Below are positions 34,267 to 42,717 of a stretch of DNA of 42,717 bases, piece by piece (the stretch's first letter is position 1; every line of letters begins with the position of its first letter). Under the pieces are notes generated by a model that was given only the letters and a program-made list of their open reading frames with translations, made no database searches and was not told where the DNA came from. Source of the stretch: CAZXYS01 sp964645005 (GTDB taxonomy: Bacteria; Bacteroidota; Ignavibacteria; Kapaibacteriales; UBA2268); contig CAZXYS010000035.1 in the NCBI GenBank assembly GCA_964645005.1, forward strand, positions 1-42,717, written 5' to 3'. The position numbers were made by a program, and so were the translations under genes.

Positions 34267-36576
34267 ATGAAAAACTACATTTTAATTGTCATTTTTTTAA
34301 TTCCTTTTATTGCAGTAGCTAAAGAAACATTTTGGTGCCAAGGAGGGCACAAGGGTCCTACGGGATGGGAACCTTTATTACACACTGAGATTACCCCTGA
34401 CAACAAGTATTATATTAGCTCGGGAAATGATGCTACGATAAGAATTTTTGACATTGCTACCGGGAATATGGTAGCGTCGCTTGATAATGGTCAAGTTTAT
34501 TATTCAGGATTAGGTAGTCTTGATGCTGAATGTTACTGGTTTACTTTGTCTAATAATAACAAATATCTAATTACTGATAATGGATTCGTTTACTCTCTTC
34601 CTGATGGTAAATTAACGAGAAAAATCAAAGATACCACTTATCCCAGAATAATATTACCAACTAATTTGTCAGATAGTTTAATTATATCTATCGATTCAAA
34701 AAAAATTAAATACATTAATTTCTTTACTGACAAAGTTATAAAGCAATTTAGTTATAACTCAGAACATTTTAGTTCTTCTATGTCTTCTTATTTGACAAAT
34801 CACACAATAACTAAAATAACTCATAATAAGGATAATATAATTATTTATAATACTGACGAAGGAATGTTCAGTATTTTAGACATTTCAACAGGTGAGGTTC
34901 TTAAACAAAAAAAAGTTCTTAACTTTTCAAGATCAATTGACTTTGATATTGGACCACATGATAAGTTCATTTATGCAATGAAATATTTGTCATTCTCAAA
35001 TGAAGTTAAAGTCATTGACATAAATGAATTAAAGGTTGTAAAGACAATAAATTTACCTATTTCAAAGTCGGAAGGTCTGGGTATTAGTTCGGACGGTAAA
35101 CGTTTATTGACAAATGTATGGGTCACTAAAGATAATGCCATATATCAAAAATGTTACAGTTTTGATTTGAATAATCCTGATAATTATCAAGTATTGGACG
35201 AGCAGGAAATTGGACGCTATACTTTTCTTTCAAATAGTAAATTAGCTGTTATATCAGAATGGGAAGGAGCTTATGCTGCTTTAGTCAATTATGAAACTAT
35301 GGAAGTTAAAAGAAATATTGCCAGTCATATCCATGAAATTACTGATGTGAAATTTTCGCCTGATGACAAATATTTCGCAACTATAGAATTTCTACCTGAT
35401 GGACCTTCAAGCTACAAGATGCAATTATTCAACATTAATACAAGAATTAGAAAATTTGTAAGATTTATGCCAATGCAACATTCTTATAATAATTTAACTG
35501 ATCCGTTTATTAGTTTTACGCCTGACGGGCAATATTTTGCTGTTCCCAGTGTATCCGGCGACGAGAACTCGGATGGTAACAGCTTATGGTTCTGTAAGAT
35601 TGATAATTCTTTTATAAGAGAATTTCGTGGGCATACAAAGCCAATAACAGATGCTATTTTTTCGAAGGATGGTAAAAAGATGATAACTGCATCTTTTGAC
35701 AGTACACTTAGGATATGGGATGTAAATAATGGGTCTGAGATTGAAAAAATAAAGTTTTCCAATCCATTGTTGAAAGTTAAAGAAACTTATGACGGGAATA
35801 GTTATATAGTACTCAATTACAATGAATATGGAAATAGTCACGAATTGATTAAAGTTAACAAATCAAGTCATGAAAAAACTATTTTGGATTATGATATCTT
35901 TCCTGCCGGTAAAGCATGGTTCTCAAAAGAAGCTCGATATTTTGCTTATTTGAATTGGGATGAAATACATATAGTTGATCTGGTAAATGATAGTCTCGTC
36001 AATAAAATTCCTTTCGAGTATTCGAGGGACGTTTCTTTTTCAAGAGATAATAGATTTGTACTGATTGTTGGGGATAGTGCTAAGTCTATAGTTTGGGATA
36101 TACAAAATAATGTTCTTAAAAAGAAGAATTACTATTACCCACATAAAATCAGGTTCAACAATTACATTGGTGTGGAAATGCCCCCTACCAATATGGTATC
36201 ATGTTTCTCAAATCAGCGGAACTTATTGGCGATTGGTACTGATGATGCATCAGCAATTATATACGATTATTCGAACCTGACAGATGTAAAATATGTAAAT
36301 AATAAAGAGTATACTGGAAGCAAAGTACGTCTGCAAAATAAAATGATTGAAAACAATAAGTTAACACTGGTTTTTAATATTGAACATCCTACAAATGCTA
36401 ATGTCCGGATATTTGATTTTAATGGAAGACTGATTAAAGATTATGGTGAAATATTTATTAATTCAGAAATTTATGAAATTAACCTTAAGAAATTAAATTT
36501 AATTCAGGGTCAATATTTCTGTAATGTTACAATAGATAATAAAATATATAATTTTAATTTAATTTTAATTAATTAA
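34267..36576 (+). CDS. Secreted WD40-like propeller protein with divergent T9SS sorting tail
   Basis: A 769-aa exported protein. Signal peptide residues about 1-18. About 30-660 contain WD40-type repeats, best seen as ISSGNDATIRIFDIATG and GHTKPITDAIFSKDGKK with SFDSTLRIWDVNNG; about 12-14 repeats would form two propellers. The last 75 residues have the T9SS type A strand order (NVRIFDFNGRLIKDYG... LKKLNLIQGQYFCNV), but the YPNP opening is missing, so recognition by the secretion machinery is less certain. Function is probably protein-protein binding outside the cell. It has 10 nt to the next gene, in the cassette B operon. A start at ATG 34267 follows TAGGTAG. Confidence 0.8.
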   Translation: MKNYILIVIFLIPFIAVAKETFWCQGGHKGPTGWEPLLHTEITPDNKYYISSGNDATIRIFDIATGNMVASLDNGQVYYSGLGSLDAECYWFTLSNNNKYLITDNGFVYSLPDGKLTRKIKDTTYPRIILPTNLSDSLIISIDSKKIKYINFFTDKVIKQFSYNSEHFSSSMSSYLTNHTITKITHNKDNIIIYNTDEGMFSILDISTGEVLKQKKVLNFSRSIDFDIGPHDKFIYAMKYLSFSNEVKVIDINELKVVKTINLPISKSEGLGISSDGKRLLTNVWVTKDNAIYQKCYSFDLNNPDNYQVLDEQEIGRYTFLSNSKLAVISEWEGAYAALVNYETMEVKRNIASHIHEITDVKFSPDDKYFATIEFLPDGPSSYKMQLFNINTRIRKFVRFMPMQHSYNNLTDPFISFTPDGQYFAVPSVSGDENSDGNSLWFCKIDNSFIREFRGHTKPITDAIFSKDGKKMITASFDSTLRIWDVNNGSEIEKIKFSNPLLKVKETYDGNSYIVLNYNEYGNSHELIKVNKSSHEKTILDYDIFPAGKAWFSKEARYFAYLNWDEIHIVDLVNDSLVNKIPFEYSRDVSFSRDNRFVLIVGDSAKSIVWDIQNNVLKKKNYYYPHKIRFNNYIGVEMPPTNMVSCFSNQRNLLAIGTDDASAIIYDYSNLTDVKYVNNKEYTGSKVRLQNKMIENNKLTLVFNIEHPTNANVRIFDFNGRLIKDYGEIFINSEIYEINLKKLNLIQGQYFCNVTIDNKIYNFNLILIN

Positions 36577-36586
36577 GAGGATAAAA

Positions 36587-37243
36587 ATGAGAACAAATTC
36601 TAAAATAATCTCGAAATTAATGATGTTAATTATGACTATTTTGATTGCATCTACATTTTCAACTTTCGCTCAAAGTTTTATCTTTTATGGTGGAGAAAAT
36701 GGTCAATATTGGAAACAAGGAACTTATCAAACTATTTACTGGGACAAGTCAGAATTTAATTCTAAAGTAAATATTCTTCTTTGGGATGGTTCAAGAAGTA
36801 AATTTATTACTATTGTTAATAATTACTCTTCCCATTTAGGAAAATATAATTGGTATATACCCGAAGATTTATCTCCTGGAAGAACTTTCAAGATCAAAAT
36901 TGAATCTTCAGAAAGTCCAAATATGTTTATTATCAGTGAGAATTTTTTAGAAATCTATCCATATCAAAAACAAGATGAGAATAACAAACTATCTGTTGAT
37001 TCTAAAATTGTAAAGCATGAAATCACTATTTACCCTAATCCGGCTTATAATAAAATTTTTATTAAAAATGCTGATTTATACAGTAAATACCAAATCATAA
37101 ATAATCTTGGCGAAGTTGTCAAAAAAGGCGCCGGTATAAATGATTGGATCGATGTATCTGATTTGCCAGCCGGCATGTACGTTGTTAGAATATTTATAAA
37201 TAGAAAAAAAGAATATAAAAGCATAAAATTCATTAAATATTAA
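36587..37243 (+). CDS. Secreted Kre9-like Ig domain protein with T9SS sorting tail
   Basis: A 218-aa exported protein. Signal peptide residues 1-28 (LIMTILIASTFSTFAQ). Residues about 35-125 resemble the Kre9/Knh1-type Ig-like domain (YWKQGTYQTIYWD, VNILLWDG, LGKYNWYIPEDLSPG, FKIKIESSESPNMFIISENFLEI). The remaining 75 residues are a clean T9SS type A domain starting ITIYPNPAYN and including DLPAGMYVVRI. A short linker joins them. It lies between the WD40-like and 372-aa genes with gaps of 10 and 19 nt, in one operon. AGAGGAT is upstream of ATG 36587. Likely a cell-surface cargo protein; ligand unknown. Confidence 0.85.
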   Translation: MRTNSKIISKLMMLIMTILIASTFSTFAQSFIFYGGENGQYWKQGTYQTIYWDKSEFNSKVNILLWDGSRSKFITIVNNYSSHLGKYNWYIPEDLSPGRTFKIKIESSESPNMFIISENFLEIYPYQKQDENNKLSVDSKIVKHEITIYPNPAYNKIFIKNADLYSKYQIINNLGEVVKKGAGINDWIDVSDLPAGMYVVRIFINRKKEYKSIKFIKY

Positions 37244-37262
37244 GAAATATGGGGAGTTAAAA

Positions 37263-38381
37263 ATGAAAAAGAATTTGACATTGATGTTAGTTCTAATGAC
37301 TTTTATAGTTTTTATTTTTGGCTCACTATCCGAATTATCGGCTCAAAATGAAACAGGCACCAGATATCTGAATAAAACAATGTTTCAAAAATCAGGATTG
37401 TGGCTTGATTCATCAACTTATATGTTCCAGCACGGGTTTCCTATTATTAAAGATATTCCACCTTTAAGCACTGGTATGCCTTATGAGGTTATGCTGGGAT
37501 ATATATATTTGGACAGTCTTTTGACTTATGCACCCCAAAAAAGTGTAGATTCATTATTAAACACCTGGGATAATTTAAATGATACTCTGACAGGGGCTTT
37601 AAAATATCATTATATCCTAAATGATTATAATCCCATTATTTTTCAACAATACGCCGGTGAAGTTAAGTTACACCAGAAAATTAATACCAATTTAAAAATA
37701 ATTGGTTATGAACCGTCCGATTCAAATTACACACCTATTAGAAAATATCAATCGGATTTAACAATAACAATATACAAAGCGGTTGAAAAATTCAGGAAAA
37801 TATATGAAAGTGACATGGTAAAGGCTCTTTATTCAATGCTATATGCGGATTATATACTAAGGATTGAAGTCCTTGATATTGATTCTATGCAGAATAAAAA
37901 TTCTTCGTTGGATTATAACAGATATAATGTAACTGCTAGAATAAAAGACACATTGCAAGGGCAGGTTATTCCTGAATATGATTACGGACAATATATTGTA
38001 GAAGAGGAAGAAGGTGAAAAATATCCATTGTTTACATTTCAATATACCCCTTTAGATCATGGACATATCTACGTTTTAAATGAAAACCGTATGTATACTC
38101 AAGCTGATACGGCTTTTATGGAAAATGGTGATTTTGATATGGATATTGGTCAAGAAGCAATTGTATTTCTAAGATTTGTAAATCATAAATATGATTTTGA
38201 GTACGATTATTATGACTTGGATTTAGAGCCAAGATGTTCTTTAAATCTTCTTAGAATCAATGAAAATGACAATGTAATAGATGTAAATAATGTCTGGTCA
38301 GAAAACATCGAAATATCCTATGATAATTGGAAACAAATATACCAAAATCTATTGAGTATAATTATGAATATGAATTATTAG
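37263..38381 (+). CDS. Secreted protein of unknown function without T9SS tail
   Basis: A 372-aa exported protein with a long signal peptide (1-27, LMTFIVFIFGSLSELSAQ). I do not recognise the family. The mature part is rich in Tyr, Asp and Asn; one region around residues 200-290 is beta-rich (YNVTARIKDTLQGQVIPEYDYGQYIVEEEE), and there is no Cys apart from one near the C-terminus. No sorting domain or lipobox is present, so it may stay in the periplasm. AATATGGGGAG is upstream of the ATG. It is 19 nt after the Kre9-like gene and 14 nt before the protease gene. Confidence 0.7.
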   Translation: MKKNLTLMLVLMTFIVFIFGSLSELSAQNETGTRYLNKTMFQKSGLWLDSSTYMFQHGFPIIKDIPPLSTGMPYEVMLGYIYLDSLLTYAPQKSVDSLLNTWDNLNDTLTGALKYHYILNDYNPIIFQQYAGEVKLHQKINTNLKIIGYEPSDSNYTPIRKYQSDLTITIYKAVEKFRKIYESDMVKALYSMLYADYILRIEVLDIDSMQNKNSSLDYNRYNVTARIKDTLQGQVIPEYDYGQYIVEEEEGEKYPLFTFQYTPLDHGHIYVLNENRMYTQADTAFMENGDFDMDIGQEAIVFLRFVNHKYDFEYDYYDLDLEPRCSLNLLRINENDNVIDVNNVWSENIEISYDNWKQIYQNLLSIIMNMNY

Positions 38382-38395
38382 AGGTATGTTATGAT

Positions 38396-39511
38396 ATGAA
38401 AAGTATTACTATATTTTTAATGATATTTATATTATATTTGCCGGTACTATCGCAAAATTGTGAAGATTGCCGTGATAATGACTATCCTTTTAAAGGATGT
38501 TGTGACCCGCCTAGAATGGTCTGTATAAGATGTACTAATGACCCATTGAGTTCAACAGATGATTTCAGAGCATTCAAAAAGTGCAATTTAAATACTGCAT
38601 TAATAGATTATGATGATTCAGATTTCCCTTTCGGAGATGGAATACAGTGGGAACCCTCGGGAGACATTGTTATTCTTAAAAGCGATACACATAGCGATAT
38701 TTCGAATGCTCTTATTGAGTGGATCATTGTTTGTGTGCCTGAGCCAGGTTTAAATAATATTGATTGTGATAATTGCAGATTAGAAATTAAATGGACTAGA
38801 GAAGCAGCAGAGATGCAAGGATATCCAAGCGCTCTTGCAATAGATCATCAGCCCTTAGCGCCGGTAGTTGGAGGCGGTCCATGCAAGCCTGATTGCAATA
38901 AATCTTACATTGCTATAAATGCAACAAATGGATTTATGAACTGTGATCCTGACATAGGAGAATTCCCGATCGATGGAAATTTTTTCTATACTAATGAAGA
39001 TTGTGGAAATAAAAATGATTGGTTTCACTTTTATTCAACTGTAGCGCATGAAATTGGTCATTGGTTAGGACTTGGAGATGTTAATTCAAGTTGTAAACCT
39101 TCCGGAGTTGATGAAACGGATATGACTATGTATTGGGAACTCTTACCGGAAGAAGAAAAAACTACATTAACCTATCATGATAAATGTATGTTCAAACTGT
39201 TATATTATTGTGATCCTATAAATGATGTAAATGAACAAAATAATACCTACATTAGAGATTTAAAAGTAATTCCAAATCCATCGAATCAAGAAATAATTGC
39301 TAAATTCATGCTCAAAAAAACTTCCAATGTTGATATTTATATCTTTGACAATATTGGAAGGTTATCCAAAGCAGCTTTGAATAATGATATTATAAATGCC
39401 GGTGAAAATAAAATAAGAATTAGCATTTCAGATTTAGCTCCAGGTGTTTATCATTTAGTTTTACAAAATAATAACTATAAGTATTCTAAGAAGTTCATAA
39501 TTAAAGATTAA
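38396..39511 (+). CDS. Secreted metzincin metalloprotease with T9SS sorting tail
   Basis: A 371-aa exported protease. The start is ATG 38396: it follows AGAGGT by about 10 nt and gives a signal peptide (1-20, ITIFLMIFILYLPVLSQ). An in-frame earlier start would overlap the previous gene by 55 nt and hide that signal. The zinc site HEIGHWLGLGD (218-228) fits HExxHxxGxxD of metzincins, with H218, H222 and D228 as ligands and E219 as base; TDMTMYW (about 241-247) may be the Met-turn. A Cys-rich N-terminal region (20-75) may act as a propeptide. Residues about 289-371 are a T9SS type A domain (KVIPNPSN...LAPGVYHLVL). It probably degrades or processes proteins outside the cell, perhaps cassette partners; that is inference. 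Confidence 0.88.
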   Translation: MKSITIFLMIFILYLPVLSQNCEDCRDNDYPFKGCCDPPRMVCIRCTNDPLSSTDDFRAFKKCNLNTALIDYDDSDFPFGDGIQWEPSGDIVILKSDTHSDISNALIEWIIVCVPEPGLNNIDCDNCRLEIKWTREAAEMQGYPSALAIDHQPLAPVVGGGPCKPDCNKSYIAINATNGFMNCDPDIGEFPIDGNFFYTNEDCGNKNDWFHFYSTVAHEIGHWLGLGDVNSSCKPSGVDETDMTMYWELLPEEEKTTLTYHDKCMFKLLYYCDPINDVNEQNNTYIRDLKVIPNPSNQEIIAKFMLKKTSNVDIYIFDNIGRLSKAALNNDIINAGENKIRISISDLAPGVYHLVLQNNNYKYSKKFIIKD

Positions 39512-39520
39512 ACAAACTAA

Positions 39521-39554
39521 AACATCCCGCCAGCGCTGCCGCCGGCGGGATGTT
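39521..39554. terminator. Bidirectional terminator between cassette B and pckA
   Basis: A perfect 11-bp stem, AACATCCCGCC (39521-39531) with GGCGGGATGTT (39544-39554), around a 12-nt loop, between the convergent protease and pckA genes. The flanks are T/A-rich rather than a pure T run. Confidence 0.75.
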
Positions 39555-39600
39555 ATTAGAATATCTGATCTATTTCGCTATACTCATCTCGTTCCATATA

Positions 39601-41265
39601 TCATACATCCGCATCCTTCAGCCTTTTCGGTCCTGCCTGAATTACTTCATGAGGGACGCCCTTGGCGAATTTCTTGAAGTTCTCGATGTAGAGAGACGCC
39701 AGTGCGTCGTATTTTTTCCAGTATTCGTCCTTGCTGCCCCAGGCGTTGGCAGGTTCTAAGACTTCCGCCGGAACATCGGGGCATGTCAGCGGTACACTGA
39801 AGCCGAAAAGCTTGTCTTTGCGGTATTCCACGTCTTCGAGCTGTCCTTCCAGGGCTGCGTTCAACATGTTCCTCGTATGTTTGATGCTAATTCGCTTGCC
39901 GACGCCGAATTTGCCGCCAACCCAGCCGGTGTTTACCAGCCAGCAGCGTGTGTTGAATTTTTCCATCTTCCGGCGCAGCAGATTTGCATAGTGGAACGGA
40001 TGATGCACCATGAACGGCGCCCCGAAACAGGCGCTGAAGGTGATTTCCGGCTCGATGCCCAAGCCGATCTCAGTTCCTGCGATTTTTGAAGTGTAGCCGC
40101 TTATAAAGTGGTACATAGCCTCGTGCATGTTCAGCCGCGCGATTGGCGGAAGAACGCCCTGGGCGTCGCAGGTGAGGAAGATAACGTTGTTTGGATGCGC
40201 ATCTGTCATTTTCTCTTCGACGGAATTGTCGATGAAGCTCAGCGGATAGGATGCGCGGGTGTTTTCGGTGATTATCTCGTCGTCGAGGTCGATCCTGCGG
40301 GAAGCGGGATCGTAGATAACATTTTCAAGAATTGTGCCGAAGCGGCGGGTACAGGCGTAGATTTCCGGCTCATTTTCGGCTGATAGGCGGATAACTTTTG
40401 CGTAGCAGCCGCCTTCGAAATTGAATACGCCGTAATCGCTCCAGCCGTGCTCGTCGTCGCCGATGAGGTTGCGGCGGGGGTCGGCGGACAGCGTTGTTTT
40501 ACCGGTACCGCTGAGACCGAAGAACAGAGCGGGATCGTTGTCCTTCCTGCCGACATTCGCCGAGCAGTGCATCGCCATGACGCCTTCGAGCGGTTTCAGG
40601 AAGTTCATTATCGTGAAAATTGTTTTCTTTATCTCGCCGCCGTAGCTTGAACCGCAAACCAGAGCGGTTCTCTGATCGAAATTGATTAGCATAGCCGTTT
40701 CTGTGCGAGTGCCATCGATGCGCGGATCGACTTTGAATGACGGCGAGGCTATCAGCGTAAATTCGGGTATATGCCGGCGCATTTCGTCTCGTGTCCTGGG
40801 AAGTACAAACATATTGCGGGCGAAAAAGCTCTGCCACGCTCTATCCGTAATTACCCTGATAGGCATCCTGTATCGGGGATCGGCGCCAACATAACAGTCC
40901 TGCACGAATAGTTCCTCTCCCTGCAGATATGACAGCAATCTGCTGTTAATACTGTCGTATTTTGCCGGACTGATCGGGCGGTTGTATTCGCCCCACCAGA
41001 TTTTGTCCTTGGTAGTATCTTCGTAAACGATGTATTTATCCTGAGCCGCGCGGGCTGTCCATTTTCCGGTGTAAACGAGAAAAGGACCGCCATAGACGAG
41101 GTGTCCTTCGCCGCGGAAGACCGCTTCCTCTATCAGAGCCGGTTCGGGCAAATTCCAGAAGACCTGGTCGAGGTCTTTGAAACCATGGTGTTCCAGTCCG
41201 TAATCGCTTTTGAGTTCTTCGGCATGTTTAATTGCCGGTGTATCAAATTCTAAATATTTTGTCAT
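39601..41265 (-). CDS. pckA: Phosphoenolpyruvate carboxykinase (ATP)
   Basis: PckA converts oxaloacetate and ATP to PEP and CO2, the entry step of gluconeogenesis. The 554 residues contain GEGHLVYGGPFLVYTGKWTAR-type opening regions, the P-loop GLSGTGKT at 250-257, the metal-binding GDDEHGW at 269-275, and a C-terminal nucleotide region with TGWVGGKFGVGKRISIKHTR. ATP type rather than GTP type by length and P-loop. I start at ATG 41265, whose ATGA overlaps the stop of the upstream aminotransferase; a TTG six nt earlier is less likely. The pair would turn aspartate into PEP. It ends 47 nt before a bidirectional terminator. Confidence 0.96.
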   Translation of the reverse strand: MTKYLEFDTPAIKHAEELKSDYGLEHHGFKDLDQVFWNLPEPALIEEAVFRGEGHLVYGGPFLVYTGKWTARAAQDKYIVYEDTTKDKIWWGEYNRPISPAKYDSINSRLLSYLQGEELFVQDCYVGADPRYRMPIRVITDRAWQSFFARNMFVLPRTRDEMRRHIPEFTLIASPSFKVDPRIDGTRTETAMLINFDQRTALVCGSSYGGEIKKTIFTIMNFLKPLEGVMAMHCSANVGRKDNDPALFFGLSGTGKTTLSADPRRNLIGDDEHGWSDYGVFNFEGGCYAKVIRLSAENEPEIYACTRRFGTILENVIYDPASRRIDLDDEIITENTRASYPLSFIDNSVEEKMTDAHPNNVIFLTCDAQGVLPPIARLNMHEAMYHFISGYTSKIAGTEIGLGIEPEITFSACFGAPFMVHHPFHYANLLRRKMEKFNTRCWLVNTGWVGGKFGVGKRISIKHTRNMLNAALEGQLEDVEYRKDKLFGFSVPLTCPDVPAEVLEPANAWGSKDEYWKKYDALASLYIENFKKFAKGVPHEVIQAGPKRLKDADV

Positions 41266-42479
41266 ACCCAATCCCTTACTAATTTTCTGTCACCAATAAA
41301 TAATTCATTCGGGGAATTCGGATCGAGCGCCCATTTGATGCGTTCGATGCCTTCAGTTATATCTTTTACGGAACCGCATGTAGAAAGCCTGAGATAGCCT
41401 TCCATTCCGAATTCCTTGCCCGGAACGGTTACCACTCTCACTTTTTCGAGCAGCATTTCCGCCAGCTTGACGGAATCCTTCTCGTAGTTGCTGAAATCAG
41501 CGAAGCAGTAGAATGTACCGTCGGGGCTTGGCGCATAGACGCCGTCGAATCCGTCGAGCTCCTGCATCATTACATTTCGGTTGTTCTCGAGGGTCATGCG
41601 CATATTATCTACACAGGACTGTGAGCCGTTCAGAGCGCCAATCGCCGCTTTCTGAACTACAACCGACGGTCCAGAGGTCTGGTGCGCCTGTATATTCCGC
41701 ATGGTTTCAATTAATTTCTTATTTGCTACAGCCCAGCCAAGTCTGAATCCGGTCATAGCATACTGCTTTGAAACACCGTTTACCACGATCAGCTTGTGAT
41801 TTTCGCTGGTATCTTTGGCATAATTAAAGCAGTTTATAAGCTTTCTGTTGTCAAATATCAATCTGTGGTAGATATCGTCCATTATCAGGTATAGTTCTTT
41901 CTTCTCGCAGTAATCGACAATATCCGCGATGAATTCTTCGGAATACATCGCGCCGCTGGGATTGTTCGGGCTGTTGATAATCACTGCTTTAGTGTAGGAA
42001 GTCGTATGCTGTTCGATATCCTGGATGCGGGGATAGAAAGTGCCGCTTTCAGGATAGACGGGCACCGGAATCGCGCCGCAGAGCTTGACCATTTCCGGGT
42101 AGCTGACCCAGTAAGGCGCGGGATAGATAACTTCGTCCTGCTGGTCGAGAATAGCCTGCAAGGCGATCATTATTGATTGCTTGGCTCCGCTGGACGCTAT
42201 GACATGCTCGGGTTCCACTACCTTGTCGTAGAATTCCTCGGTATAGCGGATGATAGCCTGTTTCATCTGAGGTATGCCATCTGCGGGCGTGTAGCGAATT
42301 TCGCCGGAATTCAAATGCGAAGCCGCCGCTGTAATTGCCTCGAGCGGTGCTTTGGATTTTGGTTCGCCGCCGCCGAGATGAATCAGCGGTTCGCCTTTTG
42401 CCCTGAGAATCGCCGCAATTTCATTTAGCCGCAGTGTGGCTGATTCTCTGATGGTTCTGGCAATAAAGCTAATACTCAT
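41262..42479 (-). CDS. Aspartate/aromatic aminotransferase, class I/II PLP-dependent
   Basis: A 405-aa fold-type I aminotransferase. The PLP-binding lysine is Lys238 in NGVSKQYAMTGFRLGW, with SPNNPSG at 170-176 contacting the cofactor, DDIY near 202-204 and the substrate-binding arginine in YLRLSTCGS near the end. It matches the aspartate aminotransferase subgroup Ib (thermophile-type AspC/AspB), which exchanges aspartate and 2-oxoglutarate for oxaloacetate and glutamate; related enzymes also use other amino acids. AAAGGAA lies 6 nt before ATG 42479. It overlaps pckA by 4 nt (ATGA), consistent with translational coupling for aspartate-fed gluconeogenesis. A C-terminal extension of about 15 residues (SPNELFIGDRKL) is unusual. 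Confidence 0.9.
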   Translation of the reverse strand: MSISFIARTIRESATLRLNEIAAILRAKGEPLIHLGGGEPKSKAPLEAITAAASHLNSGEIRYTPADGIPQMKQAIIRYTEEFYDKVVEPEHVIASSGAKQSIMIALQAILDQQDEVIYPAPYWVSYPEMVKLCGAIPVPVYPESGTFYPRIQDIEQHTTSYTKAVIINSPNNPSGAMYSEEFIADIVDYCEKKELYLIMDDIYHRLIFDNRKLINCFNYAKDTSENHKLIVVNGVSKQYAMTGFRLGWAVANKKLIETMRNIQAHQTSGPSVVVQKAAIGALNGSQSCVDNMRMTLENNRNVMMQELDGFDGVYAPSPDGTFYCFADFSNYEKDSVKLAEMLLEKVRVVTVPGKEFGMEGYLRLSTCGSVKDITEGIERIKWALDPNSPNELFIGDRKLVRDWV

Positions 42480-42717
42480 CTAAATTTCCTTTTTCTTATA
42501 ATATCAAATCAATTTTGCTATTGTTATTTATTTATTTATATTCTATTAATATTGAGTAAATTACGGTTATTTATCAATATATTGAGAATAAAACACAAAC
42601 ATTAAAAATTTTGGTATGATATGCAAAGAAAATTTGTTTTTTTGTTATAAGATGTGTTTAAAATCACATCTGTCCTAAATAATAAAAAAATCATAGCCAA
42701 TTAGGATTCCAAGTTAA

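Noticed and set aside
1..42717. CRISPR arrays, rRNA genes, prophage or plasmid functions
   Set aside because: No regular direct repeats with spacers, no rRNA sequence and no phage structural or replication genes were seen.

Overview
The window looks like a chromosomal piece from a Bacteroidota/Ignavibacteriota/Kapabacteria-type (FCB group) bacterium. The reasons are several secreted proteins ending in type IX secretion (T9SS) C-terminal sorting domains with the YPNP-type start, generally weak ribosome binding sites, and an AT-rich background in which housekeeping genes are visibly GC-richer than the secreted-protein genes. The genus cannot be named from this sequence alone.

Layout. 1-483: the tail of a plus-strand gene with its terminator, tRNA-Ser(UGA), and a nested inverted repeat. 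484-3965 (minus): mfd preceded by a 61-aa protein of unknown function. 4111-8302 (minus): cassette A, an orphan ECF-like sigma factor, a 455-nt structured intergenic region, then three secreted proteins, two with T9SS tails. 8457-9978 (minus): hflX followed by a 62-aa paralogue of the mfd-linked small protein. 10114-14359: an FmdB-type zinc ribbon protein, a BtpA-family protein, a BatA/von Willebrand A membrane protein and a Yip1-family membrane protein. 14648-17162: a transposase-fold protein that appears to have lost its catalytic acidic residues, a 526-nt gap with short repeats, and an HDOD protein. 17511-20498: a CoA-disulfide-reductase-like flavoprotein with a rhodanese-like tail, followed by glutamyl-tRNA reductase. 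20499-21369: a long intergenic region with a repeat element and a terminator. 21370-23748: an MltD-like lytic transglycosylase with five LysM repeats. 24053-28061: a sugar-nucleotidyltransferase, metK, a four-helix-bundle protein and ahcY, probably one operon, closed by a strong terminator. 28217-29916: an unrecognised beta-propeller-like protein and a convergent lipoprotein. 30197-39511: cassette B, a second orphan sigma factor followed by five secreted proteins. 39601-42479 (minus): aspartate aminotransferase and ATP-type PEP carboxykinase, translationally coupled, converting aspartate to oxaloacetate to PEP.

The most interesting pattern is the repeated architecture of cassettes A and B. 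Each has a small sigma-70-like gene with no anti-sigma partner, whose 3' end carries a poly-C run coding for Tyr-Pro-Pro, then a CTTATATATA(G/A)AGG element 50-63 nt past the stop codon, then a Cys-rich secreted protein without a sorting domain, then T9SS cargo (Asp-box, WD40-like and Kre9-like proteins and a metzincin protease). This suggests dedicated sigma-controlled surface-protein modules. That function is inference; the shared architecture is visible in the sequence.
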